From assembly GCF_002149015.1 (NCBI RefSeq), contig NZ_NGFO01000025.1, forward strand, positions 1 to 53,625: a DNA stretch of 53,625 nt. Direction: 5' to 3'. The notes beneath the pieces were generated by a model. It saw nothing but the letters and a program-made list of their open reading frames with translations. It was not told the origin of the DNA and did not search any database. The position numbers and the translations under genes were made by a program. Origin of the DNA: Gordonia lacunae. Lineage in GTDB: Bacteria; Actinomycetota; Actinomycetes; Mycobacteriales; Mycobacteriaceae. Positions 9,053 through 16,180 of this stretch are shown here, one piece after another (within the stretch, counting starts at the first letter, position 1; every line of letters begins with the position of its first letter).

Positions 9053-10490
9053 GCCGCGCCGGCATCACGAACACGGCCGCGAGCAGGGCACACACGAGGA
9101 GCCCGGCCGTGAGCAGGTAGGTGTCGGCGATCGCCGAGGCCAGTTCGGGCATGGCGTCGGCGCGATCGGTGGAACTCAGCGACATCGCGCCCGCCACTCC
9201 CCGACCGTCGACCGCCGCACTGCGCGAATTCATGAGTGCCGCAATGGTGGCCGTGATCGCCGCCGACGCGAGCGCGACGGCGAACTGGTTCGAGGTGGTG
9301 AGGATGGTTGTCCCGCCCGGGGTGTCCGCGCCTTCGAGGTCGCGGGTGGCGGCGGTCATCGTGGGCAGCATCGTCGCTCCGACACCGACTCCCATGAGAG
9401 CGAGGATCGCCACGATGACCGGGTAGGGGGTCGCGCCGTCGAGCAGCGTCGCCATCAGGATCATGGCAGCCGTGGACATCACGATCCCGCAGATCGCGAC
9501 CCGTCGCGGGTCCACGGAATCGGCGACCCGCGTGGCGATCTGAAGAGTGATACCGCTCAGGAGCGCGGGCAGGATGAACAACATGCCGGCGGTCGTGGCC
9601 GAATCGGACCGGACCGACTGGACATAGATCGGCAGGATCGTCATCGAGCCGAAGTACGCGCCGGCGAAGAAGATCATCACCACGACGCCACCGCGCAGGC
9701 GCGCATGTGTCAGGAGTCGGAGATCCAGGACGGGGGTGCGGCTGCGCAGCGACCGGCGCACGAAGTACGCCAACAGGATCAGGCCGATACCGACCGGCAC
9801 CAGGATCGACGCCGCGAGCAGCGACCCGGTGTCCCCGGCCCGGGACAGGCCGAGAACCAGGAACGCTCCGCCCGGTGACAGGGCCGCCACCGCGCGCAGG
9901 TCGATATGCGGCATTCGGCGAGTGGCGGTCCGAGGGAAGAATCTCCACGCCAGGACCGCCGCGATCAGTCCGAGGGGAACGTTGACCGCGAAGACCACAC
10001 GCCAACTGCCGTGGTCGACGAGTACGCCGCCCAGCACCGGTCCGAGCACGGGACCGACGAGGGTGGGCAGTCCCAGGATGGCCATCATCCGGCCCCGCAG
10101 CGTCTCCGGTACCGCCTGCAACGCGATCGCCATGCCCACGGGTTGCAGCATCCCGCCGCCGAGCCCCTGGAGGGCACGAAAGACGATGAGACTGCCGATG
10201 TTCCAGGACAGCGCGGTGAGAAGCGAACCGAGAACGAAGACCAGGAGGGCCGCGCAGTAGACCCGCCGGCCGCCGAACCGGTTGCTGGCGTAGGCCGACA
10301 GCGGCATGACCGCGACGAGTGCCAGGGCGTACGCGGTGGTCACCCACTGCACGCTGGACAGCGGCGCGTCGAACTCGGTGGTCAGTTGTGGAAGCGCGAC
10401 GGTCACCACCGTCACGTCGAGCATCACCATGAGGGTCGGGACGACGAGGATGAGGCCGATGCGCCGGCTCGCCGGATCGAGTGTGGTCAC
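9006..10490 (-). CDS. MFS drug-efflux transporter, DHA2 (EmrB/QacA) family
   Basis: The 494-residue protein has 14 predicted membrane helices and DHA2 motifs: LDVTVVTVALPQL in helix 1, the loop motif ASNRFGGRRVY, FRALQGLGGGMLQPVGMA (motif B) and GPVLGGVLVDHGSWRVVFAVN (motif C region). It should export drugs or metabolites using the proton gradient. The GTG start has no good ribosome site but lies about ten bases after a TTGTCT element, so a leaderless transcript is possible. A SoxR-like operator lies just upstream. The last dozen codons (ending KLAPQGAG) and the stop codon are made by the tandem repeat, so the ancestral C-terminus appears to have been replaced. Confidence 0.9.
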   Translation of the reverse strand: MTTLDPASRRIGLILVVPTLMVMLDVTVVTVALPQLTTEFDAPLSSVQWVTTAYALALVAVMPLSAYASNRFGGRRVYCAALLVFVLGSLLTALSWNIGSLIVFRALQGLGGGMLQPVGMAIALQAVPETLRGRMMAILGLPTLVGPVLGPVLGGVLVDHGSWRVVFAVNVPLGLIAAVLAWRFFPRTATRRMPHIDLRAVAALSPGGAFLVLGLSRAGDTGSLLAASILVPVGIGLILLAYFVRRSLRSRTPVLDLRLLTHARLRGGVVVMIFFAGAYFGSMTILPIYVQSVRSDSATTAGMLFILPALLSGITLQIATRVADSVDPRRVAICGIVMSTAAMILMATLLDGATPYPVIVAILALMGVGVGATMLPTMTAATRDLEGADTPGGTTILTTSNQFAVALASAAITATIAALMNSRSAAVDGRGVAGAMSLSSTDRADAMPELASAIADTYLLTAGLLVCALLAAVFVMPARRTLRDARKLAPQGAG

Positions 10491-10506
10491 GAGGACGAGC
10501 AGACAA

Positions 10507-10524
10507 CCTCAAGTCAACTTGAAG
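10507..10524. promoter_or_regulatory. SoxR/MerR-type operator of the MFS gene
   Basis: The 18 bases CCTCAAGTCAACTTGAAG differ from the classical SoxR box (CCTCAAGTTAACTTGAGG) at two positions and form a near-perfect dyad (7 of 9 pairs). On the minus strand it follows directly on a TTGAC-type -35 element and lies about 17 bases before the MFS start, as expected for MerR-family activators that bind the spacer. No soxR-like gene is in the window, so the regulator would act in trans. Confidence 0.65.
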
Positions 10525-10568
10525 TCAATACCGGTGTGAATTCGCGTGTCTTCGGGCAAGGTGGAGAG

Positions 10569-10820
10569 ATGCCGGACAACGAGAAGCCCACATGGACCAC
10601 GACCGACGACGAGGTGAAAGCCGACCCCGACATGCGGAGCGACCCCGACGAGAAAGACGGGCCGTCCTCGGCTCTCCCCACCGCAGGGGACACGGAGATC
10701 GGCGAGACCGAACGAATCCGGGAAGACAAGGCGTCCTACGACGGCACGCAGCCACCGGCCGACCACACCGATGACGGTCACGCGGTCGGCGGATCGGAGG
10801 GCACGACCGATGGCCAGTGA
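10569..10820 (+). CDS. Small acidic hydrophilic protein, unknown function
   Basis: The 83-residue frame starts at ATG after AAGG/GGAG. The product is very rich in Asp, Glu, Thr and Gly, with no hydrophobic segment, no Cys and no recognisable motif, so it is probably disordered. It diverges from the MFS gene and overlaps the SDR start by 11 bases, which favours a real, co-transcribed gene. I do not recognise the family. Confidence 0.55.
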   Translation: MPDNEKPTWTTTDDEVKADPDMRSDPDEKDGPSSALPTAGDTEIGETERIREDKASYDGTQPPADHTDDGHAVGGSEGTTDGQ

Positions 10821-11658
10821 CACCCCGTCCGGACCGAAGCGCACCATCGTCCTCACCGGCGCCAGCGACGGGATCGGCGCGATCGCCGCCCGCTCCCTCG
10901 CCGGACCCGAGACCGACCTCGTCCTCGTCGGACGCTCACCGAAGAAGCTGGCTCCGATCGCGGCGGAGACCGGCGCGACGCAGTTCACCGCGGATTACTC
11001 GGATCTGTCGCAGGTGCGGGACCTCGCCGCCGAGATCAACGCGGCCGTGGGGACGATCGACGTCCTGATGAACAACGCGGGCGGGACGTTCGACTCGTCG
11101 CAACGCACCGCCGACGGGCACGAGCTGAACTTCCAGATCAACCATCTCGCGCCGTTCCTGTTGACGCACCTGTTGCGAGACCGGTTGGCCGCGGCCCCCC
11201 AGTCCCTCGTCCTGAACACGTCCAGTGTGGGCAACCTCTTCGGGCAGGTCGACCTCGATGACCTCGACTTCGAGAGGCGCCGGACACTTGCGATGCGCCC
11301 CTACGGCACCGCCAAGCTGATGAACATCCTCTTCACGCGCGGGATCGCCCAGCGCTGGACCGGTGACAAGATCTATTCCGCCGCAGTGCATCCCGGACCC
11401 GCGGCAACGAGCTTCGGCCGCGACTCGCGGTTCGTCGGACTCGCCTACCGGTCACCGCTCACCCGCCTGGTGACCATCACCCCCGAGCAGGGTGCCGCCC
11501 CGCTCATCGCCCTGGCCGAACGCGGCGCCGACCCGAGCGTCAACGGGGTGTACTTCAACCGCCACAAGCCCAACGGTCGGGAGAACCGTCAGGCGCACGA
11601 TCAGAAACTGATCGACGGTCTGTGGCAGCGCTCCGCCGAGCTCACCGGTCTCACCTGA
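10810..11658 (+). CDS. Short-chain dehydrogenase/reductase (SDR)
   Basis: ATG at 10810 is preceded by GGAGG nine bases upstream and gives 282 residues. Classical SDR features are visible: nucleotide-binding TGASDGIG near residue 15, NNAG around residue 90, the catalytic Ser in LNTSSVG, and YGTAK as the Tyr-Lys pair. The layout (long C-terminal part with PGPAATSFGRDSRF) resembles retinol-dehydrogenase/protochlorophyllide-reductase-like SDRs. NADP preference is suggested by GRSPKK after beta strand 2. The substrate is unknown. Confidence 0.88.
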   Translation: MASDTPSGPKRTIVLTGASDGIGAIAARSLAGPETDLVLVGRSPKKLAPIAAETGATQFTADYSDLSQVRDLAAEINAAVGTIDVLMNNAGGTFDSSQRTADGHELNFQINHLAPFLLTHLLRDRLAAAPQSLVLNTSSVGNLFGQVDLDDLDFERRRTLAMRPYGTAKLMNILFTRGIAQRWTGDKIYSAAVHPGPAATSFGRDSRFVGLAYRSPLTRLVTITPEQGAAPLIALAERGADPSVNGVYFNRHKPNGRENRQAHDQKLIDGLWQRSAELTGLT

Positions 11659-11745
11659 CCTGACCTGCACCGTGGCCGAGATCGCGGTTGTTCTCTACGT
11701 TGGCGGACGACGACCACATCGTCTACCTGGGCACAGGAGGTTCAG

Positions 11746-12465
11746 ATGACACGAAACATCCTCTTCATCATGACCGGCGCCGGAAGCTGGACGCTGAACG
11801 ACGGCACGGCTCACAAGACCGGGTTCTGGGCCGAAGAGGCCGTCGCGCCACTGGAGGTGTTCCGGGCGGCCGGTTACCGGGTGACCGTGGCCACCCCGAA
11901 CGGCGTGCAGCCACCGGTCGACGAGACGAGTCTCGCGGTCGAGAGCATCGGCACGCCCGAGCGTGCGGCCGAGATCCGCCACGTCGTCGAGACCGCACCC
12001 GAACTGAAGAAGCCGATCGCGCTCACCGACGTTCGCATCGCCGACTACGACGCCGTGTTCGTCCCCGGCGGCCACGGGCCCATGGAAGACCTGGCGGTCG
12101 ACGCCGATGCCGGTGGTCTCCTGATCGCGGCCGATGAGGCGAAGCTGCCGGTCGGGATCGTCTGCCACGGTCCGGCGATCCTGCTCGCCGCGAACACTCC
12201 CGACGGGGTCAACGCCTTCGCCGGTCGCACGGTCACCGGCTTCACCAACGCCGAGGAGGAGCAGGCCGGGCTCGCCGACAAGGCTCCCTGGCTCCTGCAG
12301 GACCGGCTCACCCAAGCGGGGTTCAAGGTCACCCTCGCCGAGCCCTGGACGGTCCACATCGAGACCGACGGCAACCTGCTGACCGGCCAGAACCCCGCGT
12401 CGTCGGAATCACTGGCACGCACCCTGCTCGATAGGCTCGAGAACGTGCCGCAGGGTTCCAAGTAG
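11746..12465 (+). CDS. DJ-1/PfpI-family protein (Hsp31-like type 1 glutamine amidotransferase fold)
   Basis: The 239-residue protein follows an excellent AGGAGG site. It contains the nucleophile elbow GIVCHGP with the conserved Cys, the acidic residue in GFWAEE that usually tunes this Cys, and VPGGHGPMEDL. These are features of the Hsp31/YajL-like branch, whose members act as chaperones, glyoxalases or deglycases. There is a tail after the domain that carries no further motif. It is on the same strand as the SDR with an 87-base gap, so co-transcription is possible but not certain. Confidence 0.87.
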   Translation: MTRNILFIMTGAGSWTLNDGTAHKTGFWAEEAVAPLEVFRAAGYRVTVATPNGVQPPVDETSLAVESIGTPERAAEIRHVVETAPELKKPIALTDVRIADYDAVFVPGGHGPMEDLAVDADAGGLLIAADEAKLPVGIVCHGPAILLAANTPDGVNAFAGRTVTGFTNAEEEQAGLADKAPWLLQDRLTQAGFKVTLAEPWTVHIETDGNLLTGQNPASSESLARTLLDRLENVPQGSK

Positions 12466-12472
12466 CGGCCAC

Positions 12473-12575
12473 CGCTCCCTGAGGAGCTACGGCAGCTTGC
12501 CGACGCGCACCCTCCGCTCCCTGAGTGCGAGAAAGCGCACCCCCCTGCTCCCTGAGGTGCTGGGAGCTCGCGCGC
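12473..12575. repeat. Three degenerate copies of the CCCTGAGG repeat
   Basis: Copies start at CCCTGAGG 12477, CCCTGAGT 12519 and CCCTGAGG 12550, each preceded by GCT and followed by short complementary segments such as GAGCTACGGCAGCTTGC. A reverse-oriented piece (AGGGAGCGG) is at 12722-12730. They fill the convergent gap between the DJ-1-like gene and the ribosomal protein operon. Confidence 0.7.
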
Positions 12576-12599
12576 ACGTTCGTGACCAACAGACGTCAA

Positions 12600-12637
12600 C
12601 TCGACTCCTAGACTTCGATCGAAGTCCATCGGTCGAG
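12600..12637. other. Nested 38-bp palindrome in convergent intergenic region
   Basis: A perfect 16-base palindrome GACTTCGATCGAAGTC (12611-12626) is flanked by the outer arms CTCGAC and GTCGAG, which share exactly the same centre. The intervening five bases on each side do not pair. A further TCGAAGTC copy follows at 12638. It could act as a bidirectional transcription-stop hairpin or as a protein-binding site; there is no T-rich tail. Confidence 0.5.
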
Positions 12638-12740
12638 TCGAAGTCTGCCGGTCACCGGCCCGGCCGCAGATCTTGTGGTTCCTTCGAATAAGGCAGCAGC
12701 GGTTTGCGGGACATTCGGATCAGGGAGCGGGGCGTGACGC

Positions 12741-12762
12741 GTCTGCCCCTCAGGGCGCAGAC
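12741..12762 (-). terminator. Hairpin just after rpsR
   Basis: GTCTGC and GCAGAC form the outer stem and CCC/GGG extends it, with the hairpin ending four bases beyond the rpsR stop codon. No U-tract follows, so it is at best an actinobacterial-type terminator. Confidence 0.35.
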
Positions 12763-12765
12763 ACG

Positions 12766-13029
12766 TCAGTGCCGGGAGTCGTACGGCAGCAACGCCATCT
12801 CGCGTGCGTTCCGGATCGCCGTGGCGACCTGGCGCTGCTCCTGCGGACTCAATCCGGTGAGCCGCCTGCTGCGGATCCGGCCCTTGTCGGACAGGAACTG
12901 CCGCAGCAGCGCGACATCCTTGTAGTCCACGGGAGTGCGGCCGTCCACCCGCACTCCCTGTGCGGCGAGCAGGTTCCGTTTCGGTTTCGCCGGCGCGTCG
13001 TCGCTCCGGCGGATTCTCTTGTTGGCCAT
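12766..13029 (-). CDS. rpsR2: 30S ribosomal protein S18, zinc-free paralog
   Basis: The 87-residue product has the S18 core: VDYKDVALLRQFLSDKGRIRSRRLTGLSPQEQRQVATAIRNAR, described here by its ends VDYKDVALL and IRNAREMALLPY. It contains no cysteine, so it is the C-minus form. ATG begins the conserved MANKRIRR start. As last gene of the L28-L33-S14-S18 operon it matches the Zur-controlled set of mycobacteria (Rv2055c-Rv2058c), in which zinc-free proteins replace zinc-binding ones in the ribosome when zinc is scarce. Confidence 0.95.
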   Translation of the reverse strand: MANKRIRRSDDAPAKPKRNLLAAQGVRVDGRTPVDYKDVALLRQFLSDKGRIRSRRLTGLSPQEQRQVATAIRNAREMALLPYDSRH

Positions 13030-13057
13030 CACTGTTCCTGGTTCTCGTCGGGCCGTG

Positions 13058-13363
13058 TCACCAGCTGGACTTCTGGATTCCGGGTAGTTCACCGCGATGC
13101 GCGAGCTCGCGGAACCGGACACGGGACAGACCCGCCTTGCCGATGTAACCGCGGGGACGACCGTCGACCACGTCCCGGTTTCGCAGACGAGTCGGACTTG
13201 CGTTGCGCGGCAACCGCTGTAGACGGCGCAGAGCGTCCATCCGCTCCTCGGGCGTCGAGGTGACCGCCACACTTGCGCGCTTCAGCTCGGCGCGAAGGTC
13301 GGCATATCGCGCGACGACCTCGCGGCGCTGCTCGTTGCGGACGATCTTGGACTTCTTCGCCAT
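13058..13363 (-). CDS. rpsN2: 30S ribosomal protein S14, zinc-free (long) form
   Basis: The 101-residue length and absence of any CxxC pair identify the long C-minus S14, unlike the 61-residue zinc-binding S14 of the main ribosomal operon. MAKKSKIVRNEQRR and LPRNASPTRLRNR are diagnostic. Its ATG overlaps the rpmG stop as TGATG, with the AAGGAGG ribosome site inside rpmG. Replaces zinc-binding S14 under zinc limitation by family knowledge. Confidence 0.95.
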   Translation of the reverse strand: MAKKSKIVRNEQRREVVARYADLRAELKRASVAVTSTPEERMDALRRLQRLPRNASPTRLRNRDVVDGRPRGYIGKAGLSRVRFRELAHRGELPGIQKSSW

Positions 13364-13527
13364 CAGCGGTCCTCCTTGAAATCGACGTGGGCGCGGGCGA
13401 TGGGGTCGTATTTGCGGAGCACCATCCGGTCGGGATCATTGCGGCGGTTCTTCCGAGTGACGTAGGTGTAGCCGGTTCCGGCGGTGGAGCGCAGTTTGAC
13501 GATCGGCCGGATCTCGTTGCGCGCCAT
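13363..13527 (-). CDS. rpmG1: 50S ribosomal protein L33, zinc-free form
   Basis: This 54-residue frame begins MARNEIRPIVKLRSTAG and includes TRKNRRNDPDR, typical of L33. The two CxxC motifs of zinc-binding L33 are absent. Both ends overlap their neighbours in TGATG junctions, so L28, L33 and S14 are translationally coupled. The end residues HVDFKEDR are encoded over the S14 ribosome site. Confidence 0.95.
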   Translation of the reverse strand: MARNEIRPIVKLRSTAGTGYTYVTRKNRRNDPDRMVLRKYDPIARAHVDFKEDR

Positions 13528-13763
13528 CAGACTTTCTCCCCACGCGCGCGGATCGTGCGCAGCACCGACTCGATGCCGTGTTTGTCGATCGTCGAAATAC
13601 CCTTGGCGCTCACGCGCAGGGTGACGTACCGCCCCTCACTGGGCACGTAGTAGCGCCTGCGCTGGATGTTCGGGTCCCATCGGCGCGACGTGCGCTTGTG
13701 CGAATGCGACACCTGCTTGCCGAATCCCGGTACCCGACCGGTGACCTGGCACCTCTTGGACAT
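13527..13763 (-). CDS. rpmB2: 50S ribosomal protein L28, first gene of zinc-responsive operon
   Basis: The 78-residue protein begins MSKRCQVTGRVPGFGKQVSH and contains the L28 segment SHKRTSRRWDPNIQ. Only one Cys is present, so it cannot build the four-Cys zinc site of zinc-binding L28. AGGAG lies seven bases before the ATG. A Zur-like box is centred about 27 bases upstream of the start, in the position of the promoter, implying repression when zinc is sufficient. Confidence 0.95.
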   Translation of the reverse strand: MSKRCQVTGRVPGFGKQVSHSHKRTSRRWDPNIQRRRYYVPSEGRYVTLRVSAKGISTIDKHGIESVLRTIRARGEKV

Positions 13764-13780
13764 GCTGCTCCTGTTCTTAT

Positions 13781-13799
13781 CGACAATGATTGGCATTAA
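13781..13799. promoter_or_regulatory. Zur-like box for rpmB-rpmG-rpsN-rpsR operon
   Basis: On the minus strand the core reads TGCCAATCATTGTCG: the half-sites AAT and ATT around a central C plus outer TG match actinobacterial Zur boxes (TGxxAATxATTxxCA); only the last outer base differs. It sits 18-36 bases before the L28 start. Confidence 0.75.
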
Positions 13800-13831
13800 C
13801 TGTTCGGCCACGGTACCGTCGTCGGAGCACA

Positions 13832-13850
13832 AATGGAAATCATTCTCAAT
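13832..13850. promoter_or_regulatory. Zur-like box for COG0523-L31 operon
   Basis: TGGAAATCATTCTCA has TG..AAT-C-ATT..CA, a complete Zur-type dyad, 17 bases upstream of the GTG start of the COG0523-like gene. It shares the AATCATT core with the box on the other arm, 51 bases away centre to centre, so one regulator probably silences both directions. Confidence 0.8.
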
Positions 13851-13866
13851 AGATCGGAGTGGAGTC

Positions 13867-15222
13867 GTGTTCGACGATGGACTCGCGAACCGCCCGGATG
13901 ACGCCGGACCGACCGACCATCGAACCCCGGTCGTCCTGGTCACCGGGCTCGACGCGTCGTCGATCCACCGGGTGGGCGATGCGGTGGAGGGTGGTGGCGT
14001 CGGCAGCGTCCAGGTGCACCACGACCTGACGCAGGTGGAGGATGGCCGCGTCGTCCGGACCCTCAGCTGGCGGGGACCCGACGGGCGTAGCCGACATGAC
14101 GTCTGCATCGTCGAGCTGGCCCATGGGTGCATCTCGTGCACGCTGCGCGAAGACCTGCTCCCCCTGCTCCGGCGACTTCATCGTCGACCGTCGGTGAACC
14201 GGATCGTCCTCACGCTGGATCCTGTTCTGGAACCCGAGCAGGTCGCCTGGTCGATCGAGAACGTCATCGTCGCGGGCATGCCCGGGTTCGACGACGCCCC
14301 GGCAGCCGCCGACGTCCGTGTCGACCTCACCGTTGCCTGTGTGGCCGAGGAGGATTGGCTGACGTCGGCGACGGGCGACCTGTCGCTCGCCGAGGGCGGG
14401 CACGTCGCGCTCGACGACGACCGCACGCTCGCCCAGGTGGCGGTCGGACAGGTCGCCTTCGCCGATGCGCTGGTGGTCGCGGCATGCGACCCGACCGTCC
14501 GGGACGCATGGGCGTCGGCGCGACTCGTTGCGGTCCTCAAACGGCTCGCACCGAACGTCCCGATGATGTTCGAGCTGCCGCAACGCCCGATCACACCCGT
14601 CCTCGCCGAACAGTTGCTCGCCGCGGTGCCCTCGCGCTCGCGGCGGGGTCGCATCGACGGTCCGCACGATCCCCTACTCGCCGGCGAACCCCCGCTGGAC
14701 TCCGACTGCGGTGTCACGTGGGTCGAGTTCCACAGCGACCGACCTCTGCACCCGGGCCGTTTCCACGAGGCGATCGACGCCTTGCTCGACGGGGTCGTCT
14801 GTGCCCGCGGGCGACTCTGGATCGCCACCCAGCCCGACGAGGCGCTGTGGCTCGAGTCGGCCGGCGGAGGACTGCGCGTCGCCCACGGCGGTCCCTGGCT
14901 CGCCTCGATGACCGACGACGAACTCGCACAGGTATCCGACGAGCGTCGCGCCCTCGGTGCGCTGCGCTGGGACGAGAGCTTCGGCGACCGGCACACGTCG
15001 CTCGTCGCTCTCGTTCATCAGGGCGATCCTGCCGAGATCGAGGAAGCTCTGCGCGGTGCGTGCCTCAACGAGGTCGAGTTCGCTGCCGGACAACAGTTCT
15101 GGTCGACCTTCGACGATCCCTTCGGTCAGTTCCACGCCGATCCGTGCGACGACCTCGACATCTCCGACTCCACTGTGGACGCGGTGCCGGGGCTCGACTC
15201 CTCGGACCCGCGGGACAACTGA
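13867..15222 (+). CDS. COG0523/CobW-like protein lacking the P-loop
   Basis: GTG at 13867 follows GGAGTGGAG and gives 451 residues. The region aligns in layout to COG0523 metallochaperone GTPases: the start PVVLVTGLDASSIHRVG stands where TGFLGAGKT should be, but no GxxxxGK[ST] is present, so GTP binding of the canonical kind looks lost. The metal-binding CxxC motif survives as CISCTLREDLL (canonical CxCC). The second half has the C-terminal CobW domain with RGRLWIATQPD, LWLESAGGGLRV and FGDRHT. Mycobacteria have a similar Zur-controlled paralog (Rv0106), which to my recollection also lacks the loop. A role in zinc delivery or sensing during starvation is inferred from the Zur-like box and the L31 gene behind it. 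Confidence 0.85.
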   Translation: MFDDGLANRPDDAGPTDHRTPVVLVTGLDASSIHRVGDAVEGGGVGSVQVHHDLTQVEDGRVVRTLSWRGPDGRSRHDVCIVELAHGCISCTLREDLLPLLRRLHRRPSVNRIVLTLDPVLEPEQVAWSIENVIVAGMPGFDDAPAAADVRVDLTVACVAEEDWLTSATGDLSLAEGGHVALDDDRTLAQVAVGQVAFADALVVAACDPTVRDAWASARLVAVLKRLAPNVPMMFELPQRPITPVLAEQLLAAVPSRSRRGRIDGPHDPLLAGEPPLDSDCGVTWVEFHSDRPLHPGRFHEAIDALLDGVVCARGRLWIATQPDEALWLESAGGGLRVAHGGPWLASMTDDELAQVSDERRALGALRWDESFGDRHTSLVALVHQGDPAEIEEALRGACLNEVEFAAGQQFWSTFDDPFGQFHADPCDDLDISDSTVDAVPGLDSSDPRDN

Positions 15223-15252
15223 GGCTCCACCCATCTCCCGAAAGGCACCACC

Positions 15253-15513
15253 GTGAAAAAGGGCATCCACCCCGACTACCACCCCGTCGTCATCCGCGAC
15301 GGTTCGACGGGCAAAGAATTCATCACCCGGTCGACGGCGACGTCGCCGACCACCGTCACCTGGTCAGACGGCAACGACTACCCGCTCATCACCGTCGATG
15401 TCACCAGCGATTCGCACCCGTTCTACACCGGGGTCAACACGATTCCCGACGTCGCCGGCCGGGTCGAGAAGTTCCGCCGTCGCTACGCGCACCTGGAGAA
15501 GAAGGACGACTGA
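15253..15513 (+). CDS. rpmE2: 50S ribosomal protein L31, zinc-free type B
   Basis: The 86-residue product starts MKKGIHPDYHPVVIRD and ends in the HPFYTG...DVAGRVEKFRRRY segment typical of type B L31. It has no cysteine. It follows the COG0523-like gene by 30 bases on the same strand and should share its Zur-like control. GTG start with an AAAGG-type site about ten bases upstream. Confidence 0.95.
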   Translation: MKKGIHPDYHPVVIRDGSTGKEFITRSTATSPTTVTWSDGNDYPLITVDVTSDSHPFYTGVNTIPDVAGRVEKFRRRYAHLEKKDD

Positions 15514-15537
15514 GGGTCGCCGCCGGACGGCGTGCCC

Positions 15538-16107
15538 TCAGCCCGGCAGCAACCCGTCGACCAGGGCATCGACGATGTCGTCGATCGGTACATCGGGGAG
15601 CAGCGGGCCGGTCAGCTGGTCGAGCAGGAGGCCGTCGACCGCGTAGTGGAACAGGGCGATCTCCCGTGCCGACCCCGGCAGGCCTGCCTGCTCGTTGAAG
15701 GCCACGTCCCCGGCGAACCCGGTCCGCCGCCATTCCCCGATGATCTCCGCGACCTCAGGGCGTCGAATTCCTTCCAACCGGAGTTCGATCAGTGCGATGG
15801 TGACGGTCCGGTTCGCCATCAGACGTTCGACGATGTTGCGGAGGTACTCGGCGAACAGCTCCCGGGACGGTGTGCGTCCGACCCGTTCGGCGATGAAGTC
15901 GTCATTCGGCGCCAGCCGCTCGTAGATGCGCTCCACCAGACCGGTCAGAAGTGCTGAGCGAGAACGGAAGTAGTTCGTCGTCGTACCGACAGGCACGCCC
16001 GCGGCACGATCGACGGCGCGGTGGGTGAGTCCGCGGGCGCCGGTGTCGGCGAGCACTTCGAGGCCCGCATCAGCCAGCGCGCGTCGGCGGTCGTCATTTC
16101 GGGCCAT
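15538..16107 (-). CDS. TetR-family transcriptional regulator
   Basis: ATG at 16107 (MARNDDRRRAL) gives 189 residues; an upstream TTG is less likely. Residues 1-50 form a TetR helix-turn-helix (ADTGARGLTHRAVDRAAGV, PVGTTTNYFRSRSALL). The C-terminal part has the TetR_C fold with YAVDGLLLDQLTGPLLP. It diverges from a DHFR-like gene, with inverted and direct repeats in the gap, so it probably represses itself and that gene. Ligand unknown. Confidence 0.88.
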   Translation of the reverse strand: MARNDDRRRALADAGLEVLADTGARGLTHRAVDRAAGVPVGTTTNYFRSRSALLTGLVERIYERLAPNDDFIAERVGRTPSRELFAEYLRNIVERLMANRTVTIALIELRLEGIRRPEVAEIIGEWRRTGFAGDVAFNEQAGLPGSAREIALFHYAVDGLLLDQLTGPLLPDVPIDDIVDALVDGLLPG

Positions 16108-16120
16108 GGGAAAACGATAG

Positions 16121-16160
16121 CGCAACCACTACATGTGCTGTAGTTTCGCAACCACTACAT
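16121..16160. promoter_or_regulatory. TetR operator region: inverted repeat within direct repeat
   Basis: ACTACATGTGCTGTAGT (16128-16144) is a perfect inverted repeat with 6-base arms. The 14-mer CGCAACCACTACAT occurs twice, at 16121 and 16147, 26 bases apart, about 2.5 helical turns. The region lies between the divergent TetR and DHFR-like starts and is the obvious binding site. Confidence 0.65.
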
Positions 16161-16180
16161 CTGAAGTGATTGGGGACAAC

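Noticed and set aside
8794..10512. Second long minus-strand frame over the MFS gene
   Set aside because: Its product is Arg/Pro-rich without helices, while the other frame encodes a clear 14-helix transporter.
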